Assembly: GCA_951813255.1 (NCBI GenBank)
Contig: OX638353.1
Coordinates: 1,488,001 to 1,552,000 of the forward strand
DNA: 64,000 nt
Direction of reading: 5' to 3'
From: an uncultured Dehalococcoidia bacterium
GTDB taxonomy: Bacteria > Chloroflexota > Dehalococcoidia > Lucifugimonadales > JAAXIE01
Shown: piece after piece, positions 32,604 through 43,774 of the stretch
How positions within the stretch are numbered: the first letter of the stretch is position 1
Layout of the letters: every line of letters begins with the position of its first letter
Translations under genes and position numbers: made by a program
Notes under the pieces: generated by a model
What the model saw: the letters and a program-made list of their open reading frames with translations, nothing else
Told to the model about the DNA's origin: nothing
Database searches by the model: none

Positions 32604-34937
32604 CTAGCCGTTGCTGACCTCCACAATGCGATGGTAGGCCGTCTGATAAGTCCCATCGTTAGCTTCAAACTTGGTGATGCGCATTCTGTCGCCCTGTTTC
32701 CTGATGCGCACTCGGTTAGCAGCCCACGCCAAGGCCTGGGTTTCGCCCTCGTGCCTGACTGGAAGGAACGCTATTGGGTTCGCACCCTTGCCATTGGAAT
32801 ACTGCAACGGCGACGTATGCCCTTGCCCCAACGGTACCGCTACGGTCCCCGGTGGAATCGCCGGGTGGGGATACGCCAATGCATATATCGCACCGCTCTC
32901 GGTGCCAACCACCGTTAATTCGACCACGTCTCCCAATTTCAGGTCTTCCCGCTTGGCATCCTGCAGGTTGATTTCAATCCAAGTCTGCCATGTCACGGTA
33001 GTCAGCGGGTCGGGCAGCGCCTGGAGCCACGGCAGGTGGGCATCCCGCCCATCCAGCAACGCGTTGGAGGAGAAGGGCACCAAGTTGTACACATGGTCCA
33101 CTCCCACCGTGCCCTCAGTGGCAGGTGCTACTCCATTCCCCTGCTCCCTAGCCATGCCAGCGAGATTGGGGGCTTGAGGAGCCAGTGTGTTTGATGTCGC
33201 TCCTGTATCCCACCATCCCCCATTACGCAGCAAGGCCCGCCAGAACTCGTCCGGTGTGGCCGCGTCTGCCTGCGTTATGGAGCCACGATTCAGCCCGTAG
33301 AGTTGGTCAGAACTGGCCTTCAACATAGTCGGGAAGTTCGGGGCAGGCAGGTTGCGATCGACCCCAACCTCTTGAGCTAGGGTGAGCATCAGGTCGCCGA
33401 AGCTACGAGGATCGAGGCCCGGCAACGGGTTCACCACCGGTTGTCGAATGCCGATCGTCTGATACCCCATACCAGGCTCAGGTATATCGTCCCCCCAGTC
33501 CTCTATGGGAGACCGATCAGGCAGAACGATATCCGCCATCTCAGTTGTCTCGTCGCGGAAGGCTGAGAAGCTGACAATGAACAGGTCGTCCCTGTCGATA
33601 GCGCTTGGGAACCCCACCTGCGCCGGAAGCCCGTGCACCAAGTTGGCCCCGCGCACCATCAGCAAACGAGTGCGCCCGTTGCGCAGATTCTCGGTGGCCC
33701 GTTGCCAATCCCCAATGGTGGCGGGCCCGGGTGCTTCCATGTAGCCGTCAATCGGGGGCGCCGGGTTGAAGACGACGCCTCCAGCGCGATTCACCGACCC
33801 CACCAAGTAGTTCAACGCCAGTATCGCCTTCAGGTTGAAAGAGCCGTTGGTGTGAGCTCCCGCCGAGCCACCGCCAATGGCGAGGCTCGCATCGGATGTG
33901 GCAAATTCATGAGCGACGCGGCGTATGGCAGCGGCGGCCGCTTCTCCACGCAGGGGGTCAGGTAAGCCTACCGCGAGAGCCCCGCCCGGCCCTGCGACCT
34001 GGTCGGGGGCAAAGCTCGCCAGCGCCTCGTAGCCAGCGCCACCGGTCATCTGTTGCACCACCGCAGCATCAACACCCCACGCCTCCGCGTTACGCATAAT
34101 TTCGTACGCGATGCTCAAGGCCAGGATGCCCTCGGTGCCGGGGCTCACCGGTAGCCATTCATCTGCGTTTGCCGCTGTCATCGAGTAGCGCGAATCGGCA
34201 TGGACGAAGTACCCGCGGTCATGGCCCGCTACACTCCGGAAAGCGCCGTAAGCGCGCCCGAACTGCGTGGGGGCTAACCAAGTGGAAAGGAAATCAGCCC
34301 CGAAGGAGAGCAGGTACTTGGTGTTGGCGATATCAAACGCCGGGAGCCTGTCCTCGCCGAATACATCCTTTACCGCGCGGCTCAGCGTGGTGTTGTCCAT
34401 GGAAGCAAAGGTCAGGTAGCGCCCGCCATAATCCTGGGTGAAGCGGGCGGCCACGGTACCCAGTTGCCCCCGCTGGGGCTCGGTCACCATCAGCATGTTG
34501 TCTTCATCGTTGACGGACCGGCGCAGAAGCAACTGGTCCTTTACCCTGTTGAGAGCATCGGCCCAACTGGTGGTCGCCCAACGGCCCTCACCCCGGAGTC
34601 CCACCCGCAACAGCGGGGTGGCGATGCGGTCAGGGTGGTACAGGTGCTGCAGGCTCGCCTCACAACGAGGGCCCTGTTTCCCGGTATTGGTCGGATAGAC
34701 CGGATTGCCCCGTACCTTCTTCGCGCGTCCTTGGTACACCCGGACCAATATTCCTTCCTGTTCCGAGCACCCACCGCACAGGGTGGCATACCAGTTGTCC
34801 TCGCCACTGACCAAGTCCTCAGGCAGACGCGCCGGACTCTGCAGGTCGAATTCCCTCTCGGGGAAAACGCCACAAGCCACCGCCCCTACTGCCGAGAGGC
34901 TGGCCCATCGCAGAAAGTCTCGCCGTGTCAGGTTCAT
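32604..34937 (-). CDS. Molybdopterin-oxidoreductase-like subunit of Alternative Complex III (ActB N-terminal half)
   Basis: This 777-residue protein begins with a Tat signal (TRRDFLRWASLSAVGAVACG) and continues as a molybdopterin-oxidoreductase fold (WYATLCGGCSEQEGILVRVYQGRAKKV, VYPTNTGKQGPRCEASLQHLY). It ends in a dinucleotide-binding-like domain (DAKREDLKLGDVVELTVVG). In Alternative Complex III this subunit is thought to keep the fold but bind no molybdenum cofactor, serving as a scaffold. The Cys residues CGGC near residue 53 are partial relative to active enzymes. It is preceded by the pentaheme cytochrome gene and followed by the separate iron-sulphur subunit. Confidence 0.9.
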   Translation of the reverse strand: MNLTRRDFLRWASLSAVGAVACGVFPEREFDLQSPARLPEDLVSGEDNWYATLCGGCSEQEGILVRVYQGRAKKVRGNPVYPTNTGKQGPRCEASLQHLYHPDRIATPLLRVGLRGEGRWATTSWADALNRVKDQLLLRRSVNDEDNMLMVTEPQRGQLGTVAARFTQDYGGRYLTFASMDNTTLSRAVKDVFGEDRLPAFDIANTKYLLSFGADFLSTWLAPTQFGRAYGAFRSVAGHDRGYFVHADSRYSMTAANADEWLPVSPGTEGILALSIAYEIMRNAEAWGVDAAVVQQMTGGAGYEALASFAPDQVAGPGGALAVGLPDPLRGEAAAAAIRRVAHEFATSDASLAIGGGSAGAHTNGSFNLKAILALNYLVGSVNRAGGVVFNPAPPIDGYMEAPGPATIGDWQRATENLRNGRTRLLMVRGANLVHGLPAQVGFPSAIDRDDLFIVSFSAFRDETTEMADIVLPDRSPIEDWGDDIPEPGMGYQTIGIRQPVVNPLPGLDPRSFGDLMLTLAQEVGVDRNLPAPNFPTMLKASSDQLYGLNRGSITQADAATPDEFWRALLRNGGWWDTGATSNTLAPQAPNLAGMAREQGNGVAPATEGTVGVDHVYNLVPFSSNALLDGRDAHLPWLQALPDPLTTVTWQTWIEINLQDAKREDLKLGDVVELTVVGTESGAIYALAYPHPAIPPGTVAVPLGQGHTSPLQYSNGKGANPIAFLPVRHEGETQALAWAANRVRIRKQGDRMRITKFEANDGTYQTAYHRIVEVSNG

Positions 34938-34987
34938 TTACTTACGCTCTTCTCGACCATGGCAAATTACGCCCAAGAGTCCGGTTC

Positions 34988-35569
34988 CTAGTAGTGACAT
35001 ACCACACAGTCCGTGGGTGCGTCGTTCTGTTTGTGACAGTCAACGCAGTCTCCCATCTTGAGCCCGCGTACCTGTTGTACCTGCTCCATGCCCCCAACGT
35101 CGCCGTGGCACTTGGCGCACACATTCCCTACGGGTATTCCTTCGGCTTGGGTGAAGTAGCGGATGTGGGGCTCGTGGGCAAACTGCACATGGTCGGGCAT
35201 CCTGTGTACCCGGTCCCAGTTTATGGGCTGGCCCGCGTTGGCGTATGCCAGCAGCATATTGATCTCCGGCTTCTGAGACCCGTCGATTACGTCATGGCAG
35301 ATCAGGCATTGCTCCACTGCCGGTACCGTGGCTGCATCAGACTTCGCCACAGTCCGGTGGCAGAACTCGCATTCGATGCCAGCTTCCTGCACATGCACCG
35401 TATGAGGGAAGTCAATGGGCTGAACGGGGTTATTCTCCATACCCAGAACCGGGAAGGGATCGGTGAACCAAGCTCGGAGCAGAAAGACCGCAGCTACGAC
35501 CACCAAAGTCGTTAACCCCAAGCCCACTAAGGCCCAAGGCAACATTCTCATACTGGGTCTTATTGGCAT
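34988..35569 (-). CDS. actA: Pentaheme cytochrome c subunit ActA of Alternative Complex III
   Basis: This 193-residue protein has one N-terminal membrane anchor (WALVGLGLTTLVVVAAVFLL) and exactly five CxxCH motifs: 67-71 CEFCH, 88-92 CLICH, 151-155 CAKCH, 175-179 CVDCH and 188-192 CVVCH. Five hemes with a single anchor is the signature of ActA, the periplasmic electron-collecting cytochrome of the complex. Additional His residues (HTVH, HIRYF, HEPH) can be distal ligands. It heads the act genes after one small membrane protein. Maturation needs the ccm genes found 8 kb downstream in the same direction. Confidence 0.93.
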   Translation of the reverse strand: MPIRPSMRMLPWALVGLGLTTLVVVAAVFLLRAWFTDPFPVLGMENNPVQPIDFPHTVHVQEAGIECEFCHRTVAKSDAATVPAVEQCLICHDVIDGSQKPEINMLLAYANAGQPINWDRVHRMPDHVQFAHEPHIRYFTQAEGIPVGNVCAKCHGDVGGMEQVQQVRGLKMGDCVDCHKQNDAPTDCVVCHY

Positions 35570-35612
35570 CCCGCCTCACCCAAAGGACCACCGCAAGTTA
35601 GCGTCATCAAGG

Positions 35613-35906
35613 CTAGAAAAACCACCGGGGAAAGAAATCGTCCACTTTCTGGTATCCGATGACAACCAGTGCCATGAAGACGCCTGCGCCTATCAAGGCC
35701 AGCACCCCGAAAGCCACAGCCACCGGAAGAAGCTTCATCGCAGACTTCGGGATATGGCCCGTGGATACCAACGACGGTATAAAGGCCACACCCACCAGGA
35801 TGCTCGCAGCAAAGGTGGCAATCAGGACTATGTAAATGCCAAGGAAGAGCAGAACGCTGTTAATGTCCGCCCAGACCGACATAGTTATTGGGTCAGGGTC
35901 GAGCAT
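35613..35906 (-). CDS. Small membrane protein at the head of the Alternative Complex III operon
   Basis: This 97-residue protein has two long hydrophobic stretches (about residues 17-46, possibly bent, and 60-86), ending in an aromatic tail (DDFFPRWFF). I do not recognise a family. It is 43 bases upstream of actA on the same strand and probably the first gene of the operon, so it may be an accessory subunit. The 300-base region upstream (35907-36213) holds no gene; I see only a plus-strand promoter candidate and an unremarkable GC-rich stretch. Confidence 0.7.
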   Translation of the reverse strand: MLDPDPITMSVWADINSVLLFLGIYIVLIATFAASILVGVAFIPSLVSTGHIPKSAMKLLPVAVAFGVLALIGAGVFMALVVIGYQKVDDFFPRWFF

Positions 35907-36095
35907 GTTCCGGACAACTCCACCATATCTGAATAGCTATGAGAATCGCCTAGGTCTCAGGGCTAGTGAAAGCTATCACAGGCGTTTTCGGAGTGTCAAG
36001 GGGAGTCTGTAGCCGCTTGCATCCGTCCTGACTCCCTCTCGGCAGCCCGCCACTCTCTGAAACCTCCCTTTCCCTACTCCCAGTGGCCTCGCCAA

Positions 36096-36125
36096 TTGCA
36101 GAGAAGCCTCAGGTCGTCGTATAGT
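36096..36125 (+). promoter_or_regulatory. Candidate promoter TTGCAG-N18-TATAGT
   Basis: TTGCAG at 36096-36101 and TATAGT at 36120-36125 are 18 bases apart, about 90 bases before the small Tat-signal gene at 36214. The match is reasonable but not perfect. Confidence 0.4.
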
Positions 36126-36213
36126 GACAAGCGACATCAGCCCAGCCGGGGGTCTGCCCCCACACACCTCCAGCGCCACGTCCGGGGGTGACTGGCACAG
36201 CGAAGGAGACAGG

Positions 36214-36459
36214 ATGGCCGAGCAGGCACGCGAACCAGCGTCCCCAACGTCCAAGGTCAACCGGAGGCGGTTCCTACTTGGGGCTTCCTTGGGATTGGGG
36301 GCCGCTGCAGCAGTGTTCGGCCCGCTGAAGGGGTTGCTGTGGGGTGGAAACAACCCCGTACCAATGGCCTCCAACGACCTGCCCGGCGAGGACTCCATCT
36401 TCCACCCACGCCGCGACGCCAACCTGGAAGCCTACGAGCGACGCACCCGAGGCCTCTAG
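36214..36459 (+). CDS. 81-residue Tat-signal protein, unknown function
   Basis: This small protein starts at ATG 36214 behind GAAGGAG. It has a twin-arginine signal (NRRRFLLGASLGLGAAAAVFG) and then only about 40 residues, ending GEDSIFHPRRDANLEAYERRTRGL. It therefore seems to be little more than a Tat-exported or Tat-anchored peptide, perhaps a small subunit or chaperone-like partner carried by a redox enzyme. It is divergent from the Alternative Complex III operon across a 300-base gap, and its stop overlaps that of mutL by 4 bases tail to tail. No cofactor motif is visible. Confidence 0.72.
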   Translation: MAEQAREPASPTSKVNRRRFLLGASLGLGAAAAVFGPLKGLLWGGNNPVPMASNDLPGEDSIFHPRRDANLEAYERRTRGL

Positions 36460-38219
36460 CGCCTCCCGAACTCCCGCTCCAAGTGGTGCGCGCTCAGGTG
36501 CACCATCGTCGGCCTGCCATGCGGGCAAGTATGAGGGTTGTCGGCCTCCTCCAATTGTAAAACCAGCTCTTCCATTTCCCTCTGCGTCAAAGCCTGCCCC
36601 GCCCTGACGGCGCTGTGGCAGGCAATCGAGGCTGTCACCGCATCCTCACGGTCCCGCAAGCCGCCCTGCTGCGCCGCCAAGTCCAGCACCTCCACCAAGG
36701 CCCTCGATGGGTCAGCCCCTGCGGCCACCTCCGGCACCGCCCTGACCAAGTAGCTGCGGTCGCCAAAGGGCTCGATGATGAACCCGTATTGGGCTAGAAG
36801 CTCTCCACTGGCGCGCACCATCTCCTCCTGCGATGCTGTCAGCTCTGCCGTTTGCGGCTGCAGAAGAGGCCGTGGTTGGCGACCTGCGCCGGACTTGCCC
36901 ACCAACCGGTCATACACAATGCGCTCGTGGGCAGCATGCTGGTCCAACAGGTAGAGGCCGTCTGGCCCTTCCGTGACCACATACGTGTTTTGTATCTGGC
37001 CCACCACCCTCAGCAAGGGCAGCCTTGTCCTCATATCGCGGCTTTGGGCCTCACCCGTGGGACCTTCAGGGAAACGTCCTCCCTCCGAACCCCCGATGGG
37101 GCCGGTCATCGGGAAGAAAGACATCGCCCGCGCCGCCTCGCCGGACACAGAGGGCGACATGATGTCCTCAAACCGCACCTCTGGGATGGGCGACGAACCC
37201 ACCAACGCCTCCCGTACTGCCCGCTGCACCAGCGTGAAGGCCCTGCCCTCGGCGGTAAAGCGCACCTCCCTCTTGGCGGGGTGCACATTCACATCCACTT
37301 CAGACGTTGGGACCTCTATCGCCAGCACGGCCAGCGGATAGCGCCTCTGCGGCAGGAATCCCTGGTACGCCTCCTCCAAGGCGTATGAGAGGGTCCGGCT
37401 CTGCACCAACCGGCGGTTCACCAAAAAGGTCATGTAGGTGCGGTTCGCCCGGTGCAGCGACGGCGCAGACACATACCCGCCTATGGAGTAGCCGCTTGCA
37501 TCCAGCCGGTCGCCGTCCGCATCTAGAGCGAAGGAGGCGGGCAGCATTCCCTCCGCTACCTGCGCTCCGTACACGGCGACCAACGCATCGCTCCCATTGC
37601 CGTTCCCCGCGGACACCAGCGTCTCCCGGCCATCCTGTCGCAGGCGGAACTGCACCTCCGGGAAGGCAAGCGCCAAACGGGATACGAGGTCGGCGATGCG
37701 GGAAGCCTCTGCTCCAATGCTGCGCAGGTACTTGCGTCGCGCCGGCACGTTGTCGAACAGGTCGCGCACTGTAACAGTGGTGCCAGTGGACCCGCCAGCA
37801 GCAGTGAGGGTGGACAACTCACCCCAGCGGGCCTGCACTTCATAGCCCACGTCGCTGCCAGCAGCGCGACTTTGCAGGCTCATGCGCGACACCGAGGCGA
37901 TGCTGGGTAGCGCTTCTCCACGGAAGCCCAAGCTGGTGACCAGTTCCAGGTCGTCGAAGCCACTGATCTTGCTGGTTGCATGACGCTGGAACGCCAACGC
38001 CATCTCGTCGGCGGGTATGCCATGGCCGTCGTCGCTGACCCGCACCAGCTTCACACCGCCCGACTCCACCTCAATCGTGATGTGGGAGGCACCAGCATCG
38101 ATGGAGTTCTCCACCAACTCCTTGACCACCGACGCGGGCCGCTCCACCACCTCGCCGGCAGCGATCTTAGCCACTACGTGGGGCTCAAGCACCCTTATGG
38201 GCATGGCATGTCTGGGCAT
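36456..38219 (-). CDS. mutL: DNA mismatch repair protein MutL
   Basis: This 587-residue protein has the GHKL ATPase N-terminus (VVERPASVVKELVENSIDAGA, DDGHGIPADEMALAFQRHATSKI, SLGFRGEALPSIASVS) and a C-terminal dimerisation domain. The endonuclease-type motif reads DQHAAHERIVYDR, close to the consensus of strand-nicking MutL but with Asp in place of the final Glu. The companion ACHSAVRAG and CPHGRPT motifs are present, so nicking activity is plausible. MutL couples MutS mismatch recognition to strand removal. MutS lies 1.3 kb away on the same strand with three small genes between them. Confidence 0.96.
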   Translation of the reverse strand: MPRHAMPIRVLEPHVVAKIAAGEVVERPASVVKELVENSIDAGASHITIEVESGGVKLVRVSDDGHGIPADEMALAFQRHATSKISGFDDLELVTSLGFRGEALPSIASVSRMSLQSRAAGSDVGYEVQARWGELSTLTAAGGSTGTTVTVRDLFDNVPARRKYLRSIGAEASRIADLVSRLALAFPEVQFRLRQDGRETLVSAGNGNGSDALVAVYGAQVAEGMLPASFALDADGDRLDASGYSIGGYVSAPSLHRANRTYMTFLVNRRLVQSRTLSYALEEAYQGFLPQRRYPLAVLAIEVPTSEVDVNVHPAKREVRFTAEGRAFTLVQRAVREALVGSSPIPEVRFEDIMSPSVSGEAARAMSFFPMTGPIGGSEGGRFPEGPTGEAQSRDMRTRLPLLRVVGQIQNTYVVTEGPDGLYLLDQHAAHERIVYDRLVGKSGAGRQPRPLLQPQTAELTASQEEMVRASGELLAQYGFIIEPFGDRSYLVRAVPEVAAGADPSRALVEVLDLAAQQGGLRDREDAVTASIACHSAVRAGQALTQREMEELVLQLEEADNPHTCPHGRPTMVHLSAHHLEREFGRR

Positions 38220-38225
38220 CGTATG

Positions 38226-38663
38226 TCAGAAAAGCGGGACTTTGGTGCCCTTGGCCCGGTACTGCCGGTCATCTGAGGTGCCGGTATCAGCAAACTCCGT
38301 GATGACTCGGTGTACATGCTCCATCTCTTGGTCGTGGTCATTCCTGAAGAAATAGGGACGTATCCACATCCCGCCAAAGGCAGCAGTGATTTCGGGGTAG
38401 TCGTCGATGATGAAATCGGGGACAACCGGAACGCCCAAGCCCTCCAGCCGGTTGAAGAAGTCCGACAAAGGTTTCTCGTAGACCCCGCTCACGAAGGGCT
38501 CCAACTCGAACTTGCGCACCACCTCCCAGCGCTCCCCTTGCCCAGACCAGATGTACACCAAGTGGCCCTCATCCACCAACCTCTGGAAAACCTCTCTGGT
38601 ATCGGGGCGCAGGGAGTTGTCTAAACCCAGGATGGTGTAGTCCACGTCAAAGAATATGTTCAT
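38226..38663 (-). CDS. HAD-superfamily phosphatase-like protein
   Basis: This 145-residue protein carries the haloacid dehalogenase core: motif I FFDVDYTILG (Asp6, Asp8), motif II IWSGQGERW, a basic residue region and motif IV IIDDYPEI. It should be a small magnesium-dependent phosphatase or nucleotidase with a minimal cap. The segment ends in a charged tail. It lies 6 bases upstream of mutL on the same strand, suggesting co-transcription, but there is no evident functional link to mismatch repair. Family assignment is firm; the phosphorylated substrate is unknown. Confidence 0.85.
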   Translation of the reverse strand: MNIFFDVDYTILGLDNSLRPDTREVFQRLVDEGHLVYIWSGQGERWEVVRKFELEPFVSGVYEKPLSDFFNRLEGLGVPVVPDFIIDDYPEITAAFGGMWIRPYFFRNDHDQEMEHVHRVITEFADTGTSDDRQYRAKGTKVPLF

Positions 38664-38765
38664 TCAGCCAGTGTGCTCCTTGCTCCTCAATAGCCGATCG
38701 GGCCCAGTGGGCGATGAGTACCCTTAACAGGGGGTGATGCGTTCCCCTCAGCGGGGATGGTCGGC

Positions 38766-39086
38766 CTAGTGCGGATGGTCCGCCGACAGCGCAGCTTGGG
38801 CCGCCATGCTGAAGGGGCCCGCTCCAAGTACCTGGTGTATTTCCCATTCCAGCATCTCGTACTTGCGTACTCCCTCGGCGTGGAATGGGTCCTCATCGGC
38901 TATGGCTTCCGCCTCTGGTCGCGAGCCAGCCTTGATCACGATAATGCCGACGCTCCGGTCAGGAGTCGGCCCGGAAAACAGAATGTTGCCCGCCGAATGC
39001 TGCTTATGCTGATAGGCCAGATGGTCATCAAGGTAGGGTCGGCCGTCCTTCTCGCCGGTGGGCCTGCTGAGGACTAGGTACCACAT
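38766..39086 (-). CDS. YciI-family protein
   Basis: This 106-residue protein has the ferredoxin-like YCII fold: the first strand WYLVLSRPTG, the DDHLAYQHKQHSAGNILFSGP helix-strand region with the conserved His, and SRPEAEAIADEDPFHAEGV, the family's hallmark DPF motif. YciI proteins are small enzymes or sensors of uncertain function, some with dehydrochlorinase-like activity. The gene is next to the selenocysteine candidate on the same strand, 46 bases downstream of it, so a joint role in redox or detoxification is conceivable but unsupported. Confidence 0.88.
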   Translation of the reverse strand: MWYLVLSRPTGEKDGRPYLDDHLAYQHKQHSAGNILFSGPTPDRSVGIIVIKAGSRPEAEAIADEDPFHAEGVRKYEMLEWEIHQVLGAGPFSMAAQAALSADHPH

Positions 39087-39132
39087 TTGTTGCTCCTTAA
39101 AGACGGTCTACGTATGTATTGGCCGCTCCGCA

Positions 39133-39483
39133 CTACCCCAGAGCTTCCTCCAAGTCCTTCTCCCTCGACCCGACCACCAGCTTGTCGCCTATCTTGGTCA
39201 ACGGTCGTCGGATGAGACGTGGCTCATCCAGCATCAGGCGCACCATCTCATCTTCCGGCAGGTCGGCAATGTTCACCTCGAGCTTCTTGGCACTCGGACT
39301 GCGTGAGGCGAAGATGTCCGTAATCGGTCGGTCGCCCACCAGTTCCCGCAGTTCGGCCTCCGTGAAGCGTTCCTTGAAGAAGTCTCTGTCCTCGATCTCA
39401 GCGCCCTTCTGCGAGAGAAACTCCCTCGCCTTGCGGCAGCTGGTTCAACGGGGCCATGTGTAGTAAGTCACTTGCAGGGCCAT
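39133..39483 (-). CDS. ArsC/Spx-family thiol oxidoreductase with in-frame UGA (probable selenoprotein)
   Basis: Reading from ATG 39483, with AGGAGG 6 bases upstream, gives MALQVTYYTWPR, a TGA at codon 13 (39445-39447), then TSCRKAREFLSQKGAE and a complete ArsC/Spx/MgsR-like protein of 116 residues, including RPITDIFASRSPSAKK and DEPRLIRRPLTKIGDKLVVG. The TGA falls exactly on the first cysteine of the family's CxxC redox motif, giving U-T-S-C. An 8-pair hairpin with a GUU loop begins 16 bases after the TGA, as expected of a bacterial SECIS. Everything after the TGA is open to a TAG. Selenocysteine is by far the best explanation; a nonsense mutation of Cys is the alternative. Partners selA, selB and selC are not in the window. 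Confidence 0.85.
39411..39429 (-). promoter_or_regulatory. Candidate bacterial SECIS stem-loop
   Basis: On the mRNA, GCGAGGGA pairs with TCTCTCGC over 8 base pairs, including one G-U pair, closing a GUU loop. The stem begins 16 bases and the loop lies 24 bases after the in-frame UGA, inside the spacing known for bacterial SECIS elements. The loop begins with G followed by U, which matches the SelB-binding feature. The structure is read by eye, not computed. Confidence 0.7.
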
Positions 39484-39538
39484 GAATAGCCTCCTTGCGT
39501 GGGGAGATTCCCGGCATCGGCCAGCTTGTCGCCAGTCA

Positions 39539-42121
<2,583 letters not shown>

Positions 42122-42253
42122 GTCGGCCTCATGTGCAGCCGGATGAAGTCCATTCTAACCCAGCCCGCCGCCCTCGGAAATACGACCCTGACAGCAATAA
42201 GACCCGCCGTATTGCGCCTCCACGATAGGAGAAGTTCCCATAACTGCCGGTGC

Positions 42254-42259
42254 TATAAT
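42254..42259 (+). promoter_or_regulatory. Candidate -10 box for the membrane protein at 42345
   Basis: A TATAAT on the plus strand lies about 85 bases before the ATG at 42345, in the divergent gap after mutS. No clear -35 is seen. Confidence 0.35.
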
Positions 42260-42344
42260 GTTCCGTCTGGCCCATGGCTGGACTAAGACAAGACATTGGC
42301 AGACCGGGACGCGATCGACGGCCCGCCCACGGAGTGAATGACCG

Positions 42345-42929
42345 ATGGAAATGGCCTTCCTCTTCATACTGCCCGCAGCTCTGTGGGCCCATTCTTGGCA
42401 GATGCTTGGGCGCTACGGCAGCCCTCGCTCCATGGGAGTGATCGGCGGCGCCGTGGCTGTTATCCTTCTCGCCTTGGTCGCCTTGTGGCGCGACTCGGCC
42501 ATCATCCTAGGCTCCGACAACGCCCTAGCAGGCTTTGTTCTGGCTTGGGCAATCTATTGCGCCCTGCTCGCAGGCGTCAGCATGCGCGGCTACGATCAGA
42601 AAACATTGGGCTACTACGGCCTTTTTCTAGCCGTGATATCCGTAATAGTAGTTCTCTACTATTTCCTCGGCGACGCCGTACTGTCCAGTCAGGATGCCAG
42701 CCCCACAGGATTCCTGGGACGAGGCTTGGGCGTCATCAGCTACGTAATGGGGATCTACGCCATCATCTTGGCCATACTGGGCGGACTTCTGTTCCTCTAC
42801 TTGGCCGTACCCATGCGGGGGATGCGCTTGGTGACGGGATGGAGCTTCCTGCTGGGATCCATTGCATCCCTGGTGCTGGCCACCCTAGTGGTGTTGGGCA
42901 TGTCTCTGCCAGCTTTCGAAGTCGTCTAG
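42345..42929 (+). CDS. Six-helix membrane protein, unknown function
   Basis: This 194-residue protein has about six membrane segments (residues 3-16, 30-48, 60-80, 87-110, 129-155 and 163-188) with short loops. The two C-terminal helices (YAIILAILGGLLFLYLAVP; TGWSFLLGSIASLVLATLV) are followed by a short tail. I cannot name a family; the arrangement is somewhat like small channel or AmiS/UreI proteins, but no signature residues confirm that. It is a single gene divergent from mutS and convergent with the FNR-like gene. Confidence 0.7.
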   Translation: MEMAFLFILPAALWAHSWQMLGRYGSPRSMGVIGGAVAVILLALVALWRDSAIILGSDNALAGFVLAWAIYCALLAGVSMRGYDQKTLGYYGLFLAVISVIVVLYYFLGDAVLSSQDASPTGFLGRGLGVISYVMGIYAIILAILGGLLFLYLAVPMRGMRLVTGWSFLLGSIASLVLATLVVLGMSLPAFEVV

Positions 42930-42979
42930 GCCTGCTGGCATCTCCCGCTACGTTTGGGGTCACCAAGAGGTTCTGCAAG

Positions 42980-43738
42980 CTACTGCTTCCAGAACCTCTC
43001 TTCCTTGACCCGGTAGCCCTTCGGTTCTAGCCGCTCTTTCAGGTCCTCGATCATGCCCGGATGCCCACACGCGTAGACCAGCAGGTCCTCATGCCCCAGC
43101 CCCCAACGCTCCATCCACTCTTCCACTATGGCATTCACTCGCCCCGTCGCCCCGTCCCAGCCCACATTCCGCTCATCATCCGGCCGGCTCACAGTCGGGA
43201 CGTAGGTCACCACATCCGGGTGCTCCCGCGCTATGGCCTCCAGCTCATCCCGGTAGGTGAACTCGTCCTGGTAGCTGGCCCCCTGCAGAATGTAGAAGTG
43301 ATGCCCCTCGTCGCCGCGACTCAGATAACTGCGGACAATGCCCACGTACGGAGAGACCCCGGTGACTGTAGCAACCATCACATGCTTGTGGCAGCGCTGG
43401 TCCATCGTAAAGATGCCCTTGGCGCGGGGGCGGATGGACATGGTCTCCCCCACGTTCATGTCAAACATGATGGGCGTAAGCACACCATCCGGCAGGGGCA
43501 CCAACTCTACGAAGACCTCCAGGAACTCCTCTTCCGGGGCGGAGGCTAGCGAATAGGCTCTCTCGATTCCTCTACGTCCCAAGGTGCAGTACTGGCCCGC
43601 CTTGTACGTATAGGGACCTTCGGGCTTGAGTTTCAGCACCATCAGCTCTTCTGTTATGTCAACTCGCTCCACGATCTCCGCACGAGGCAGTCGTGGTCGC
43701 GCTGCGCTGGTGGCCTCCGCTGGGACTTGCTCCGCCAA
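42980..43738 (-). CDS. Ferredoxin-NADP reductase-like FAD/NAD(P)-binding protein
   Basis: This 252-residue protein has the FNR two-domain layout: an FAD-binding barrel with RAYSLAS (the RxYS flavin motif) and the glycine-rich TMSIRPRAKGIF, then an NAD(P) domain with TGVSPYVGIVR and the C-terminal VYACGHPGMIEDLKERL. It starts at TTG behind AGGAGG. It would move electrons between NAD(P)H and an iron-sulphur carrier. Lying 36 bases after the NuoG/FdhA-like subunit gene and on the same strand, it is probably part of that NADH-linked redox module, adding a second pyridine-nucleotide port. Confidence 0.9.
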   Translation of the reverse strand: MAEQVPAEATSAARPRLPRAEIVERVDITEELMVLKLKPEGPYTYKAGQYCTLGRRGIERAYSLASAPEEEFLEVFVELVPLPDGVLTPIMFDMNVGETMSIRPRAKGIFTMDQRCHKHVMVATVTGVSPYVGIVRSYLSRGDEGHHFYILQGASYQDEFTYRDELEAIAREHPDVVTYVPTVSRPDDERNVGWDGATGRVNAIVEEWMERWGLGHEDLLVYACGHPGMIEDLKERLEPKGYRVKEERFWKQ

Positions 43739-43774
43739 GGGTCCTCCTGAGGCAGTCTTGGTTAGTGTTTCACC

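Noticed and set aside
36852..37388. 178-residue plus-strand open frame
   Set aside because: Lies entirely antisense to mutL and has no recognisable domain.
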